The notes under the pieces are model-generated. The model was given only the letters and a program-made list of their open reading frames with translations. It did not search any database and was not told the DNA's origin. From Mogibacterium sp. (GTDB taxonomy: Bacteria; Bacillota; Clostridia; Peptostreptococcales; Anaerovoracaceae), in contig JAFWHB010000032.1 of NCBI GenBank assembly GCA_017512145.1, positions 62,001 through 126,000 of the forward strand: a stretch of DNA of 64,000 nucleotides. Reading direction: 5' to 3'. Both the position numbers and the translations under genes were made by a program. This document shows, one piece after another, positions 36,105 to 44,061 of this stretch. Each line of letters begins with the position of its first letter. Position 1 is the first letter of the stretch.

Positions 36105-37484
36105 TTATCCTCCGTAATATTTGTTCTTACGTTCGAGCATTTCATCGAAGCGCTCGTTATAAACTATGTAATTGCTGACGTTCGGGATTCTTTCGAGTCT
36201 GTCTTCGTCAGGAAAATATATCTTACCTATTGCTCCGGCACCGAGTCCGATGATGGATTGCTTCTCTTCCATTATCCTGATGTTGTAGATCGAATGCTTG
36301 CCCGGCAGGCAGTAACCTACATTCTCAAGAGCTCCCATCTGGTGCTTCTGACGGTATATGTAATAAGGAATGAAGCCTTCCTCGGCAAGTCTGGATCTTG
36401 CATGATCTACCATCGCTGCAACTGTCTCGGTATTCCTGCGGTAGTAGTCCGGGTCGTTCTCTCTCAGCCTCGAACCTCTCTTGACTGAAAGAGTATGAAC
36501 TGTAATATTGTTCGCGCCGAGACTGATTATCTCATCAAGAGATCTCTTGAAATCCTCAAGATCTTCACCGGGAAGACCGGCGATGAGGTCTGCATTGATA
36601 ACATCAAATCCGTATTCAGAAGCTGCCTTGTAGCCTTCTCTGATATCGTCTGCAGTATGATCTCTTCCTATCCTGCGGAGAGTCTCATCCTTCATTGACT
36701 GAGGATTGATACTGATCCTGCTGACTCCGAGATCTCTCATTGTCTTAAGCTTGTCAGGTGTGATCGTATCAGGACGGCCTGCTTCGACTGTGAATTCAAT
36801 GGACGCAGGATCTATACCGAACTCACTGCAGACAGAGGTTATCAGTGTCCCAAGCTGAGAAGCATTCAGCGTAGTCGGGGTTCCTCCGCCTATGTAGACA
36901 CTCTCAATCACGGTGCCATGCTCCCTGGCGAGAGAAGCCATGTAACTGATCTCTTTAAGCAGATTGTCAAAGTATTCTGCAATTGCTTCAGGTCCTGCTA
37001 CATTCGAGGCAAATGCACAATACTCGCATCTTGTCGGACAGAAAGGAATGCCTATGTAAAGCCCTGCACTCAGCCACGGATCTCCTTCAAGCTGGGAAAT
37101 CTGATAATCGGCTATTTCCTTGAGAAGAGATGATTTGTGCAGTGATACAAGATAACGCTCGCCGAGTATTCTTTCGATAGATTCGGTGGAGCCTGTTTCG
37201 CTGACTATATCAAATGCGAGCTTGAGTGGTCTTACGCCGGTCAGTGTTCCCCAGCCTGCTTCAAGTCCGGTGAGTTCTGAAAGCAGATGATACATCTCTC
37301 TCTTGATCTCGTCCCTGTCAGCAGAAGAATCCTTGTTGATGATATAGCTGCTGCAGCCAAGTGGCATGTTCCCGCCAGGCAGATCGACAGGTATCACTTC
37401 AAATGAATCCTCAGGAAGGAAAACTCTTGCGAGCTCTGTGTAGTGATAATCGTTATCTATGTTGTTGATATAGAATCTATACAA
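36105..37484 (-). CDS. hemZ: HemZ-type radical SAM protein (coproporphyrinogen dehydrogenase-like)
   Basis: A 459-residue radical SAM protein of the HemN/HemZ group. The cluster motif is IPFCPTRCEYCAFAS near residue 165; YIGGGTPTTL, EFTVEAGRPDTI, RISINPQSM and DLIAGLPGED are family blocks, and the C-terminal HemN region ends with GLGAGAIGKIYFP. HemZ lies in this hisS/rel neighbourhood in many Clostridia. Other heme genes are absent here, so heme-related activity is unproven; related proteins serve as heme chaperones. TTG 37484, with AGAGGG upstream, is the likely start and overlaps the MBL gene by eight bases. Confidence 0.85.
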   Translation of the reverse strand: MYRFYINNIDNDYHYTELARVFLPEDSFEVIPVDLPGGNMPLGCSSYIINKDSSADRDEIKREMYHLLSELTGLEAGWGTLTGVRPLKLAFDIVSETGSTESIERILGERYLVSLHKSSLLKEIADYQISQLEGDPWLSAGLYIGIPFCPTRCEYCAFASNVAGPEAIAEYFDNLLKEISYMASLAREHGTVIESVYIGGGTPTTLNASQLGTLITSVCSEFGIDPASIEFTVEAGRPDTITPDKLKTMRDLGVSRISINPQSMKDETLRRIGRDHTADDIREGYKAASEYGFDVINADLIAGLPGEDLEDFKRSLDEIISLGANNITVHTLSVKRGSRLRENDPDYYRRNTETVAAMVDHARSRLAEEGFIPYYIYRQKHQMGALENVGYCLPGKHSIYNIRIMEEKQSIIGLGAGAIGKIYFPDEDRLERIPNVSNYIVYNERFDEMLERKNKYYGG

Positions 37485-38103
37485 AAGGATTTGCCCTCTT
37501 TTCGAATCCGATAGTCGTTGGTTCTCCGTGTCCCGGATAAACAATTAATTCTGCAGGAAGTGTATATAGCTTGTTCTGAATAGATGCTACCATTGTCGGC
37601 CAGTCACCGGTCTCGAATGATGTGTTTCCGACAGACAGTCTGAATAAAGTGTCGCCTGTGAAAGCCTCATTGTCTGTGACAAAGCATATTCCGCCCTCGG
37701 TATGTCCCGGTGTCTCGATGATCCTCAGATCTGTCTCACCCAGAGAGACGACATCACCCTCTTTGAGAAGAAGGGATGCCTGAGGACATCTGCCTGAGCC
37801 ACTGCCCTGTGCCATCCATTCATTATCCCTGCTGCCGTACATGAGATAAGTCTCTCCTGCCGGAGCAGCAAACACAGCGTCCGGGTATTCATCAATGTAA
37901 TCCTGAGCTGCTGCAAAGTGATCATAATGTCCATGAGTCAGAAGGATGTACTTGAGGTAAGCTTTGTTCTGAATCTCCATTCTGACATCCAGTCCGAAAT
38001 ATCCCGGATCTACAACAGCCTTGAAGCCGGTTGCTTCATCCGTGATGATATATGTATTCTCTCCCAGTGGAGCATATGGAAAGCATTTGACTGTGAGACT
38101 CAT
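37477..38103 (-). CDS. MBL-fold hydrolase (glyoxalase II-like)
   Basis: A 208-residue metallo-beta-lactamase-fold enzyme. The metal motif LTHGHYDHFAAAQDY, then TPGHTEGGICFV, AFTGDTLFRLSVG and VYPGHGEPTTIGFEK, place it with hydroxyacylglutathione hydrolase-like proteins (YqgX type), which often sit next to rel. Thioester hydrolysis is likely; the substrate is unknown. It lies 14 bases after rel. Confidence 0.88.
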   Translation of the reverse strand: MSLTVKCFPYAPLGENTYIITDEATGFKAVVDPGYFGLDVRMEIQNKAYLKYILLTHGHYDHFAAAQDYIDEYPDAVFAAPAGETYLMYGSRDNEWMAQGSGSGRCPQASLLLKEGDVVSLGETDLRIIETPGHTEGGICFVTDNEAFTGDTLFRLSVGNTSFETGDWPTMVASIQNKLYTLPAELIVYPGHGEPTTIGFEKRANPFV

Positions 38104-38117
38104 GGTTTCCTCCCTGA

Positions 38118-40319
38118 TTATCTAGGCCTGAATACCTTGATCACGCCTTCTACCTGTCTTAAAGCTGTAAGAAGTCTCTGAATCTGATGCATATCAGAGA
38201 TCTCAACGGTAAGGAGTGAGTTGGTAGTACCAGGCTCTCCCTGACTCAGATTAAGACCTACAACTTCGATATCATAATCATCGCAGACCTTGGAGAGATC
38301 CTTGAAGATACCCTTGCGCTCTTCTGAGGTTACTTGTATGTCTACGTAGTATTTGCGGGCGCTGTCCGGTGTATCCCAGTTGACCTTGATAAGTCTTGCC
38401 TTATCTTCTTCTCTTATATTGATGATGTTGGTGCAGTCAGATCTGTGGACTGTAATTCCCTTGCCCTTGGAAATGTATCCGATGATCGGATCTCCCGGAA
38501 CAGGATTGCAGCAAGGCGCTCTTCTGATAAGGAGGTTGTCGGAACCCTTTACTACGATTCCTGACTCTGAGCCTGCAGCGCCTCTGTTTACAGTCTTCTT
38601 CTTGACCTCGATCTTGTCGGCTTCTTCTTCCTTGCGTTCGTTATCAGCAACATAATATTCGATGAGCTTCTGACCGAGCTTGGAAACTGAATTGCCGCCT
38701 CTTGAGATCTGAAGATAGAGCTCATTTACATTGGAGCAGTTGAAATCCTTGACTGCTCTCAGGATATATGCGTTCTTCGCAACAAGCGAAGGATCGTAGC
38801 CTTTCTTCCTGATATAGGATGTGATGTTGGATTTACCCTTGTTGATATCATCATCCTTGTCGGCCTTGCGGAGCCAGTTCCTGATCTTGGCTCTTGCCTG
38901 AGAAGTCTTGCAGAGCTTGAGCCAGTCAATGCTTGGACCTGATGAATTAGCCGAGGTAACGATCTCAACGATATCTCCGTTGTGCAGCTGGTGATCTATT
39001 GTCACCATCTTGCCGTTGACCTTGGCGCCTACGCATCTTACACCGACATCTGTATGGATCTTGAATGCAAAGTCGAGCGGAGTACTCTCTGCAGGTAATT
39101 CGATAACATCCCCTCCCGGAGTGAATACGAATACCTGATTGTTGAACAGGTCCATCTTGAGAGTCTCAAGGAACTCTACTGAGTCATCGGCTTCTTTCTG
39201 CCATTCAAGGGCCTGCCTGAGCCAGGCGAGCTTCTGCTCACTCTCGTCTTCTACATTGCTGATCTTGCCTTCTTTGTATTTCCAGTGAGCTGCGATACCG
39301 TACTCAGCAATACGGTGCATCTCATATGTCCTGATCTGTATCTCAAATGGTTCGCCGTTATCACCAAGCACTGTAGTATGAAGTGACTGGTACATATTAG
39401 GCTTAGGCATTGCTATGTAATCCTTGAACCTGCCGGGGATTGGTTTCCATCTTGTGTGGACAAGTCCCAGGGCTGCATAGCAGTCTTTGACACTTGATAC
39501 AAGTATTCTTACAGCAAGAAGATCGAAAATCTCGTCGATCTGTTTGTTCTGAAGTACCATCTTGCGGTAAATGCTGTAGATATGCTTGGATCTTCCCTTG
39601 ACATCGTGCTGAATGCCGGCAGCGTCAAGCTCATCTGAAATCTCCTGGATCAGAGTGTCGAGGTTCTTCTCGTATATAGACTTCTTGCGCTCTACTGCAG
39701 CCAGAAGATTCTTATATTCGAGAGGATGAAGATACTTGAGAGCAAGATCTTCAAGTTCGAACTTGATGCTGAAAATACCGAGCCTGCCTGCAAGCGGCGC
39801 ATAAATCTCGAGAGTCTCCATCGCCTTGGTGATACGCTTGTTGGTTGGCATGTACTCAAGCGTTCTCATGTTGTGGAGACGGTCTGCCAGCTTGATGATA
39901 AGGACTCTGATGTCCTTGGACATAGCCAGGAAAAGCTTGCGGAAGTTCTCTGCCTGAGCGGCTTCTGTTGAGTCGTAGGAGATGTTACCGAGCTTGGTAA
40001 CGCCTTCTACAAGTGCTGCGATCTTCTCGTCAAAATCTTTAACCAGCTGTTCTCTTGTATAATCGGTATCTTCAACTACATCATGGAGCAGTCCTGCGAT
40101 GACAGTTTCATTGTCCATGCCAAATTTGGCTAAAATTTTGGCAACAGCAATCGGGTGAATTATGTAAGGTTCACCACTCTTACGAAACTGCCCTTCGTGC
40201 AGGCGAAGAGCAGTTTCGTATGCTTTTATTATGACTGAGTCGTTATATTTAGGATTGATCGCACTGATATCCTTAACAAACTGTTCAGTCGAAAGATCAA
40301 TGATTTGTCTGACTGCCAT
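38118..40319 (-). CDS. rel: Bifunctional (p)ppGpp synthetase/hydrolase
   Basis: A 733-residue Rel. The HD hydrolase motif LLHDVVEDTDYT (near residue 78) is intact, the synthetase block IPGRFKDYIAMPKPNMYQSLHT lies near residue 298, then TGS (FVFTPGGDVIELP), a zinc/helical region with CCNPVPGDPI and HRSDC, and a C-terminal ACT domain. Both activities should be present. It is the main stringent-response enzyme, sensing uncharged tRNA on ribosomes. It lies 8 bases after secDF, an uncommon upstream partner; recJ and apt are more usual. Confidence 0.95.
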   Translation of the reverse strand: MAVRQIIDLSTEQFVKDISAINPKYNDSVIIKAYETALRLHEGQFRKSGEPYIIHPIAVAKILAKFGMDNETVIAGLLHDVVEDTDYTREQLVKDFDEKIAALVEGVTKLGNISYDSTEAAQAENFRKLFLAMSKDIRVLIIKLADRLHNMRTLEYMPTNKRITKAMETLEIYAPLAGRLGIFSIKFELEDLALKYLHPLEYKNLLAAVERKKSIYEKNLDTLIQEISDELDAAGIQHDVKGRSKHIYSIYRKMVLQNKQIDEIFDLLAVRILVSSVKDCYAALGLVHTRWKPIPGRFKDYIAMPKPNMYQSLHTTVLGDNGEPFEIQIRTYEMHRIAEYGIAAHWKYKEGKISNVEDESEQKLAWLRQALEWQKEADDSVEFLETLKMDLFNNQVFVFTPGGDVIELPAESTPLDFAFKIHTDVGVRCVGAKVNGKMVTIDHQLHNGDIVEIVTSANSSGPSIDWLKLCKTSQARAKIRNWLRKADKDDDINKGKSNITSYIRKKGYDPSLVAKNAYILRAVKDFNCSNVNELYLQISRGGNSVSKLGQKLIEYYVADNERKEEEADKIEVKKKTVNRGAAGSESGIVVKGSDNLLIRRAPCCNPVPGDPIIGYISKGKGITVHRSDCTNIINIREEDKARLIKVNWDTPDSARKYYVDIQVTSEERKGIFKDLSKVCDDYDIEVVGLNLSQGEPGTTNSLLTVEISDMHQIQRLLTALRQVEGVIKVFRPR

Positions 40320-40327
40320 TAATGAAT

Positions 40328-42604
40328 TTATTTGACGATGCCGTCATTCTCTCTTTTCTTGGAGTTGCGGTTTCTTGCCTTGTCAGCCTTCTGCCTGTTC
40401 TCTTCGTATTTTGAGATGCTCTCCTTCTTGGTGAGCTCATAGTAGAGAGGGCTGCAGAGGAATATTGATGAATATGTACCGACAAATACGCCGATCATAA
40501 GAGGAATAAGGAATCCTCTCAGTTCTGAACTTGCCATGATGAACAGCGGTACCATTACAACGAATGTTGTTACAGATGTCATGATGGTTCTTGTCAGAGT
40601 CTGATTGACGCTGTCGTTGATAAGCTCTACGTTCTGCTTACGCTTGTAGAACTTGGAGTTCTCTCTGATTCTGTCGAATACTACGATTGTATCGTTGATC
40701 GAGTAACCTACTACTGTCAGGATACCTGCGATGAACGGGTTGTTGATCGTGATCCTGAAGATAGCATAAATCGAGAGTGTAATGAGAACGTCGTGTGCAA
40801 GACCTGCAACAGCTGCAAGTCCGTACTGCCAGTTCTTGAATCTGAATCTGATATATATGAGCATTACCAGTGCTGCAATCAGAATCGACTTGATAGCATT
40901 CTGTCTGAGGTCCTTACCTACTGTAGGTCCGAATACTTCAGAAGCAAGTACATCGCTGTCTTCGAATCCATACTTAGCCTGGAGTGTATCGACAACCTGA
41001 GTTCTCTCCGCAGACTGCAGATCCTTGATGGTTCTGATGATTATCTGTGAGTGGTTATCTGATGCATAAACGATGGTCGGGTTAAGTTCATACTCAGCAA
41101 TAGTGCTCTTGACCTCGTCGATGTCAACTTCCTGACCCATCTCGATCTGCATCATTGTACCGCCGGTGAAGTCGATACCATAGTTGAAGCCCTTGAAGAG
41201 TCCGACGCAAAGACCGATGATGATTACGCAGGCACTGAGTGCGAAGAACTTCTTCCTGTTCTCGATGAGCTTGATGTTGAACTTGTGTCCGAGTGTTCTG
41301 AATGTGCCGTCTTCGTTCATTCCGAACATTCTCTTAGTTCCGAATGTCTTGCTCTCTGCAATGAGTCCTACGAAGAGCTGTGTGATGAATACAGCTGTGA
41401 TAACGGACATTACAGTACCTATCATCAGTGTAAGAGCGAAGCCCTTAACAGATGTTGTACCGAACAGATAGAGTACGAATGCTGCGACAAGTGTTGTTGT
41501 CTGTGAGTCGACTACAGTTGAAAGAGCTGCCTTGTAACCCATGTCTACAGCTACTCTTACAGACTTGCCCTTGCTGATCTCCTCTCTGATACGAGTGAAG
41601 ATGATTACGTTGGAGTCTACAGCCATACCAACCGAGAGGATGATACCAGCGATTCCAGGGAGTGTAAGAACTGATCCCATTCCTGCCATGATCCAGAGAA
41701 CGAGCATGATGTAAAGAAGGAGCGCAACGTCTGCAACAACTCCGAGGATTCCGTAAGCGAGGGCCATGATAATGAGTACCAGACCAAGTCCGATAGCTCC
41801 GGCCTTAACACTGAGCCTGAGAGCGTTAGCACCGATTGTAGCTGTCTGAACTGATGAGTTGATCTCTTCGAGGTTTGCAGGAAGTGCACCGCCTCTGATG
41901 AGAGCTGAAAGTCCGGAAGCCTCAGTCTCGCTGAATCCGCCCTGTCTTGTGATCTCGCAGGATCTTGAGTTGATCTTCTCATGTACTGAAGGAGCACTGA
42001 TAACTTCGTCGTCAAGAGCGATAACGATCGCTGTATTCGAGACGAGATTGCCCTCTTCGTCTGTCATAGTAGGAGTAACCTGTCCACTGTAAGCCTTCTC
42101 GGTTGCAGCAGCAAAGAGGTTGCTTCCCTCTGATGTGAAATCGATGGTGATCTTGTAACCACCATTCTCTGTATCTGTAGCGATCTGTGAATCGCTGATA
42201 CCATCACCTGTAAGTGCAAGAGATCCATCAGCGAGGAAGAACTGCAGCTGAGCTGTTCTTCCGATCTGTTCGATCGCTTCTTCTGCGTTCTCTACTCCAG
42301 GCATCTCTACTCTGAGTCTGTTGGTACCTTCGATGGAGACCTGTGCCTCACTGATACCCATTGCATTGACTCTGTTCTCAAGAACACTCTTGGTCTGGTT
42401 CATGATCTCGGTAAGTGCGGTACCGGTCTCTTCTGTCTGTGCCTCGAGAAGAACATAAACTCCTCCGTTGATATCCAGGCCATATTTTAATTCTTCACCC
42501 AGATTTCCTACCTTGTCACCAATGCCGAAGAACGAGATGAACCATCCCGCAATAAGAACAATGATGACAAGAACTGCTAATACTTTTTTTCTTCCTGTTT
42601 TCAT
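40328..42604 (-). CDS. secDF: Fused protein-export subunits SecD and SecF
   Basis: A 758-residue fusion. The SecD part has an N-terminal helix, LKYGLDINGGVYVLLEAQ, the P1 head domain and MAVDSNVIIFTRIREE; SecF begins near residue 455 with FNYGIDFTGGTMMQIE and ends with GYSINDTIVVFDRIREN. Twelve membrane helices are expected. SecDF uses proton flow to pull proteins out of the Sec channel. It has its own promoter at 42686-42714, although yajC is just upstream. The last 35 residues are basic. Confidence 0.96.
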   Translation of the reverse strand: MKTGRKKVLAVLVIIVLIAGWFISFFGIGDKVGNLGEELKYGLDINGGVYVLLEAQTEETGTALTEIMNQTKSVLENRVNAMGISEAQVSIEGTNRLRVEMPGVENAEEAIEQIGRTAQLQFFLADGSLALTGDGISDSQIATDTENGGYKITIDFTSEGSNLFAAATEKAYSGQVTPTMTDEEGNLVSNTAIVIALDDEVISAPSVHEKINSRSCEITRQGGFSETEASGLSALIRGGALPANLEEINSSVQTATIGANALRLSVKAGAIGLGLVLIIMALAYGILGVVADVALLLYIMLVLWIMAGMGSVLTLPGIAGIILSVGMAVDSNVIIFTRIREEISKGKSVRVAVDMGYKAALSTVVDSQTTTLVAAFVLYLFGTTSVKGFALTLMIGTVMSVITAVFITQLFVGLIAESKTFGTKRMFGMNEDGTFRTLGHKFNIKLIENRKKFFALSACVIIIGLCVGLFKGFNYGIDFTGGTMMQIEMGQEVDIDEVKSTIAEYELNPTIVYASDNHSQIIIRTIKDLQSAERTQVVDTLQAKYGFEDSDVLASEVFGPTVGKDLRQNAIKSILIAALVMLIYIRFRFKNWQYGLAAVAGLAHDVLITLSIYAIFRITINNPFIAGILTVVGYSINDTIVVFDRIRENSKFYKRKQNVELINDSVNQTLTRTIMTSVTTFVVMVPLFIMASSELRGFLIPLMIGVFVGTYSSIFLCSPLYYELTKKESISKYEENRQKADKARNRNSKKRENDGIVK

Positions 42605-42685
42605 TTCTGTTGCATTGACCTTTCAATTTTTGTGGGTATAAATGCCGAAAAATGCATAGTCCGACATTTAACAATTATTCAATCT

Positions 42686-42714
42686 ATTGTATCCGATTAG
42701 TGTTGCATTTTCAA
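42686..42714 (-). promoter_or_regulatory. Promoter of secDF-rel run
   Basis: On the minus strand TTGAAA (42714-42709) and TACAAT (42691-42686) are 17 bases apart, about 82 bases before the secDF ATG. The -35 begins where the T-run of the yajC terminator ends. Confidence 0.7.
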
Positions 42715-42740
42715 TATAAAAGCACCCTCTAAAGGGTGCT
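42712..42740 (-). terminator. Intrinsic terminator after yajC
   Basis: On the minus strand AGCACCCT (42740-42733) pairs with AGGGTGCT (42728-42721) around a four-base loop, followed by TTTATATT. It separates the tRNA-yajC transcript from secDF. Confidence 0.82.
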
Positions 42741-42772
42741 TGTTTGTACAAATTCTGATACCATCAGTTGTA

Positions 42773-43162
42773 TTATTGTTCTTCAGAATCGCTCTTCTTG
42801 GTAAGCTTCTTAGGAGTCACCTTCTTGTCTCTGTCCGGCTTCTTCTCTTCAGCTGGTTCAGCCTTTTCTTCCTTCTTGGCCTCAGCCTTGCTGTGATCAG
42901 CTCTGCTTACACTTGCAATAGCAGTCTTAACAAATTCGATCTTGGTATTCTGAGCTCCTGTTGCAATTACAACTGTCTTCTCAGTGATCTTAGTGATCTT
43001 ACCAACAATTCCACCGATAGTGATGATCTCATCTCCAACGGTGAGACCTGCTCTCATCTCACGATCTTCCTTATCTTTCTTTCTCTGTGGTCTGATCATC
43101 ATGAAGTAGATCATAACGATAAGGACTACCATCAGAATTATACTGCTCATTCCCTGACTCAT
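42773..43162 (-). CDS. yajC: Sec translocon accessory protein YajC
   Basis: A 129-residue YajC: a single membrane helix at about residues 4-25 (SSIILMVVLIVMIYFMMIRP), then RPQRKKDKE, LTVGDEIITIGGIVGKI, and a long Lys/Glu-rich tail (last 45 residues), longer than in many YajC. It partners SecDF. ATG 43162 has AGGAGGGG upstream. The CCA end of a tRNA-Leu gene lies only 19 bases before the start, with no terminator between, so yajC must be read from the tRNA promoter. Confidence 0.93.
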   Translation of the reverse strand: MSQGMSSIILMVVLIVMIYFMMIRPQRKKDKEDREMRAGLTVGDEIITIGGIVGKITKITEKTVVIATGAQNTKIEFVKTAIASVSRADHSKAEAKKEEKAEPAEEKKPDRDKKVTPKKLTKKSDSEEQ

Positions 43163-43181
43163 TTTCACCCCTCCTAGTAGT

Positions 43182-43268
43182 TGGTACCGGTGGTGGGTCT
43201 CGAACCCACACGATGTTTCCATCACGGGATTTTGAATCCCGCGCGTCTGCCAATTCCGCCACACCGGC
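43182..43268 (-). tRNA. tRNA-Leu (anticodon CAA)
   Basis: 87 bases with encoded CCA. The acceptor GCCGGTG pairs with CACCGGT (one G-U), the anticodon stem CGGGA/TCCCG holds loop TTCAAAA, giving anticodon CAA (reads UUG) at 43234-43232. A long variable arm and the D-arm GGCGGAATTGGCAGACGC are typical of tRNA-Leu; the T-loop is TTCGAGA. Confidence 0.97.
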
Positions 43269-43302
43269 TTGGCAGTCACCACTTTTCTTATCTATAAAAA
43301 AA

Positions 43303-43385
43303 TGGTGTGGATGACTGGACTCGAACCAGCACGGTTGCCCACATGGCCCTCAACCATGCGCGTCTGCCTATTCCGCCACATCCAC
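43303..43385 (-). tRNA. tRNA-Leu (anticodon GAG)
   Basis: 83 bases with encoded CCA. The acceptor GTGGATG pairs with CATCCAC; the anticodon stem CATGG/CCATG holds loop TTGAGGG, giving anticodon GAG (reads CUC/CUU) at 43351-43349. A long variable arm and T-loop TTCGAGT confirm Leu. The second tRNA-Leu follows after 34 bases. Confidence 0.97.
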
Positions 43386-43398
43386 ACGACAATTATGT

Positions 43399-43427
43399 AT
43401 TATAGAGATGGAAGTGCCAAAAAGCAA
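43399..43427 (-). promoter_or_regulatory. Promoter of the tRNA-Leu pair and yajC
   Basis: On the minus strand TTGCTT (43427-43422) and TATAAT (43404-43399) are exactly 17 bases apart, ending 13 bases before the first tRNA. It lies between the coaE stop and the tRNA. Confidence 0.72.
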
Positions 43428-43442
43428 GTGGTATTTGTGTTT

Positions 43443-44039
43443 TTATATCAGAACATTATCAGCGAGAAGCTCATCTACTGTATTTTTCAAGGCTTCTATG
43501 GTTCCATTATTATAAATTACTACATCAGCTTTGCTGATTTTGTGGTCTTCTTCGGTCTGGGTGTCCATGATAAGATCAATAATTGACGGATCTATGCCGT
43601 CTCTTTTCATTATGCGCTCTGCCCTTATGTCTCTGTCTGCAGTGACAACCCACACCTGATCGTAATTATTCTCCTGATGAGCCTCAAAAAGCAGCGGAAT
43701 ATCGAAGAAGAGTGCCTTCTCACCGCTGGCAGCCTTCTCTCTTCTGATTTGCTCGATGTCCTCGATAACAACTGCAGTTGTCCCTGCTTCGAGGATTTCT
43801 TTATATGCCGGGCGTTTGAAAACCAGATCCCTCATGGCGGCCCTGTTGAGACTGCCGTCGGGATTGATGTAGTCAGGACCGAAGTTCTTGAGGATATAAG
43901 GCATTGCCTTGCCCCCTGCAGAGGTTATCTCTCTGGCCATCTTATCAGCATCGATCACAGTAAAGCCCTTCTCCTGAAGGTAATCTGTGACGGTTGATTT
44001 GCCTGAACCTATTCCGCCTGTAACTGCTATGCTGATCAT
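43443..44039 (-). CDS. coaE: Dephospho-CoA kinase
   Basis: A 198-residue P-loop kinase that phosphorylates dephospho-CoA in the last step of CoA synthesis. It starts MISIAVTGGIGSGKST, has the VIDADKMAREI and FDIPLLFEAHQENNYD blocks, and VTADRDIRAERIMKRDG in the lid region. ATG 44039 is chosen because the P-loop begins there; the frame extending to 44132 overlaps polA. It follows polA by 22 bases, a common polA-coaE order. Confidence 0.95.
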   Translation of the reverse strand: MISIAVTGGIGSGKSTVTDYLQEKGFTVIDADKMAREITSAGGKAMPYILKNFGPDYINPDGSLNRAAMRDLVFKRPAYKEILEAGTTAVVIEDIEQIRREKAASGEKALFFDIPLLFEAHQENNYDQVWVVTADRDIRAERIMKRDGIDPSIIDLIMDTQTEEDHKISKADVVIYNNGTIEALKNTVDELLADNVLI

Positions 44040-44061
44040 GTGCTGCTCCTTTCTGCCGGAA

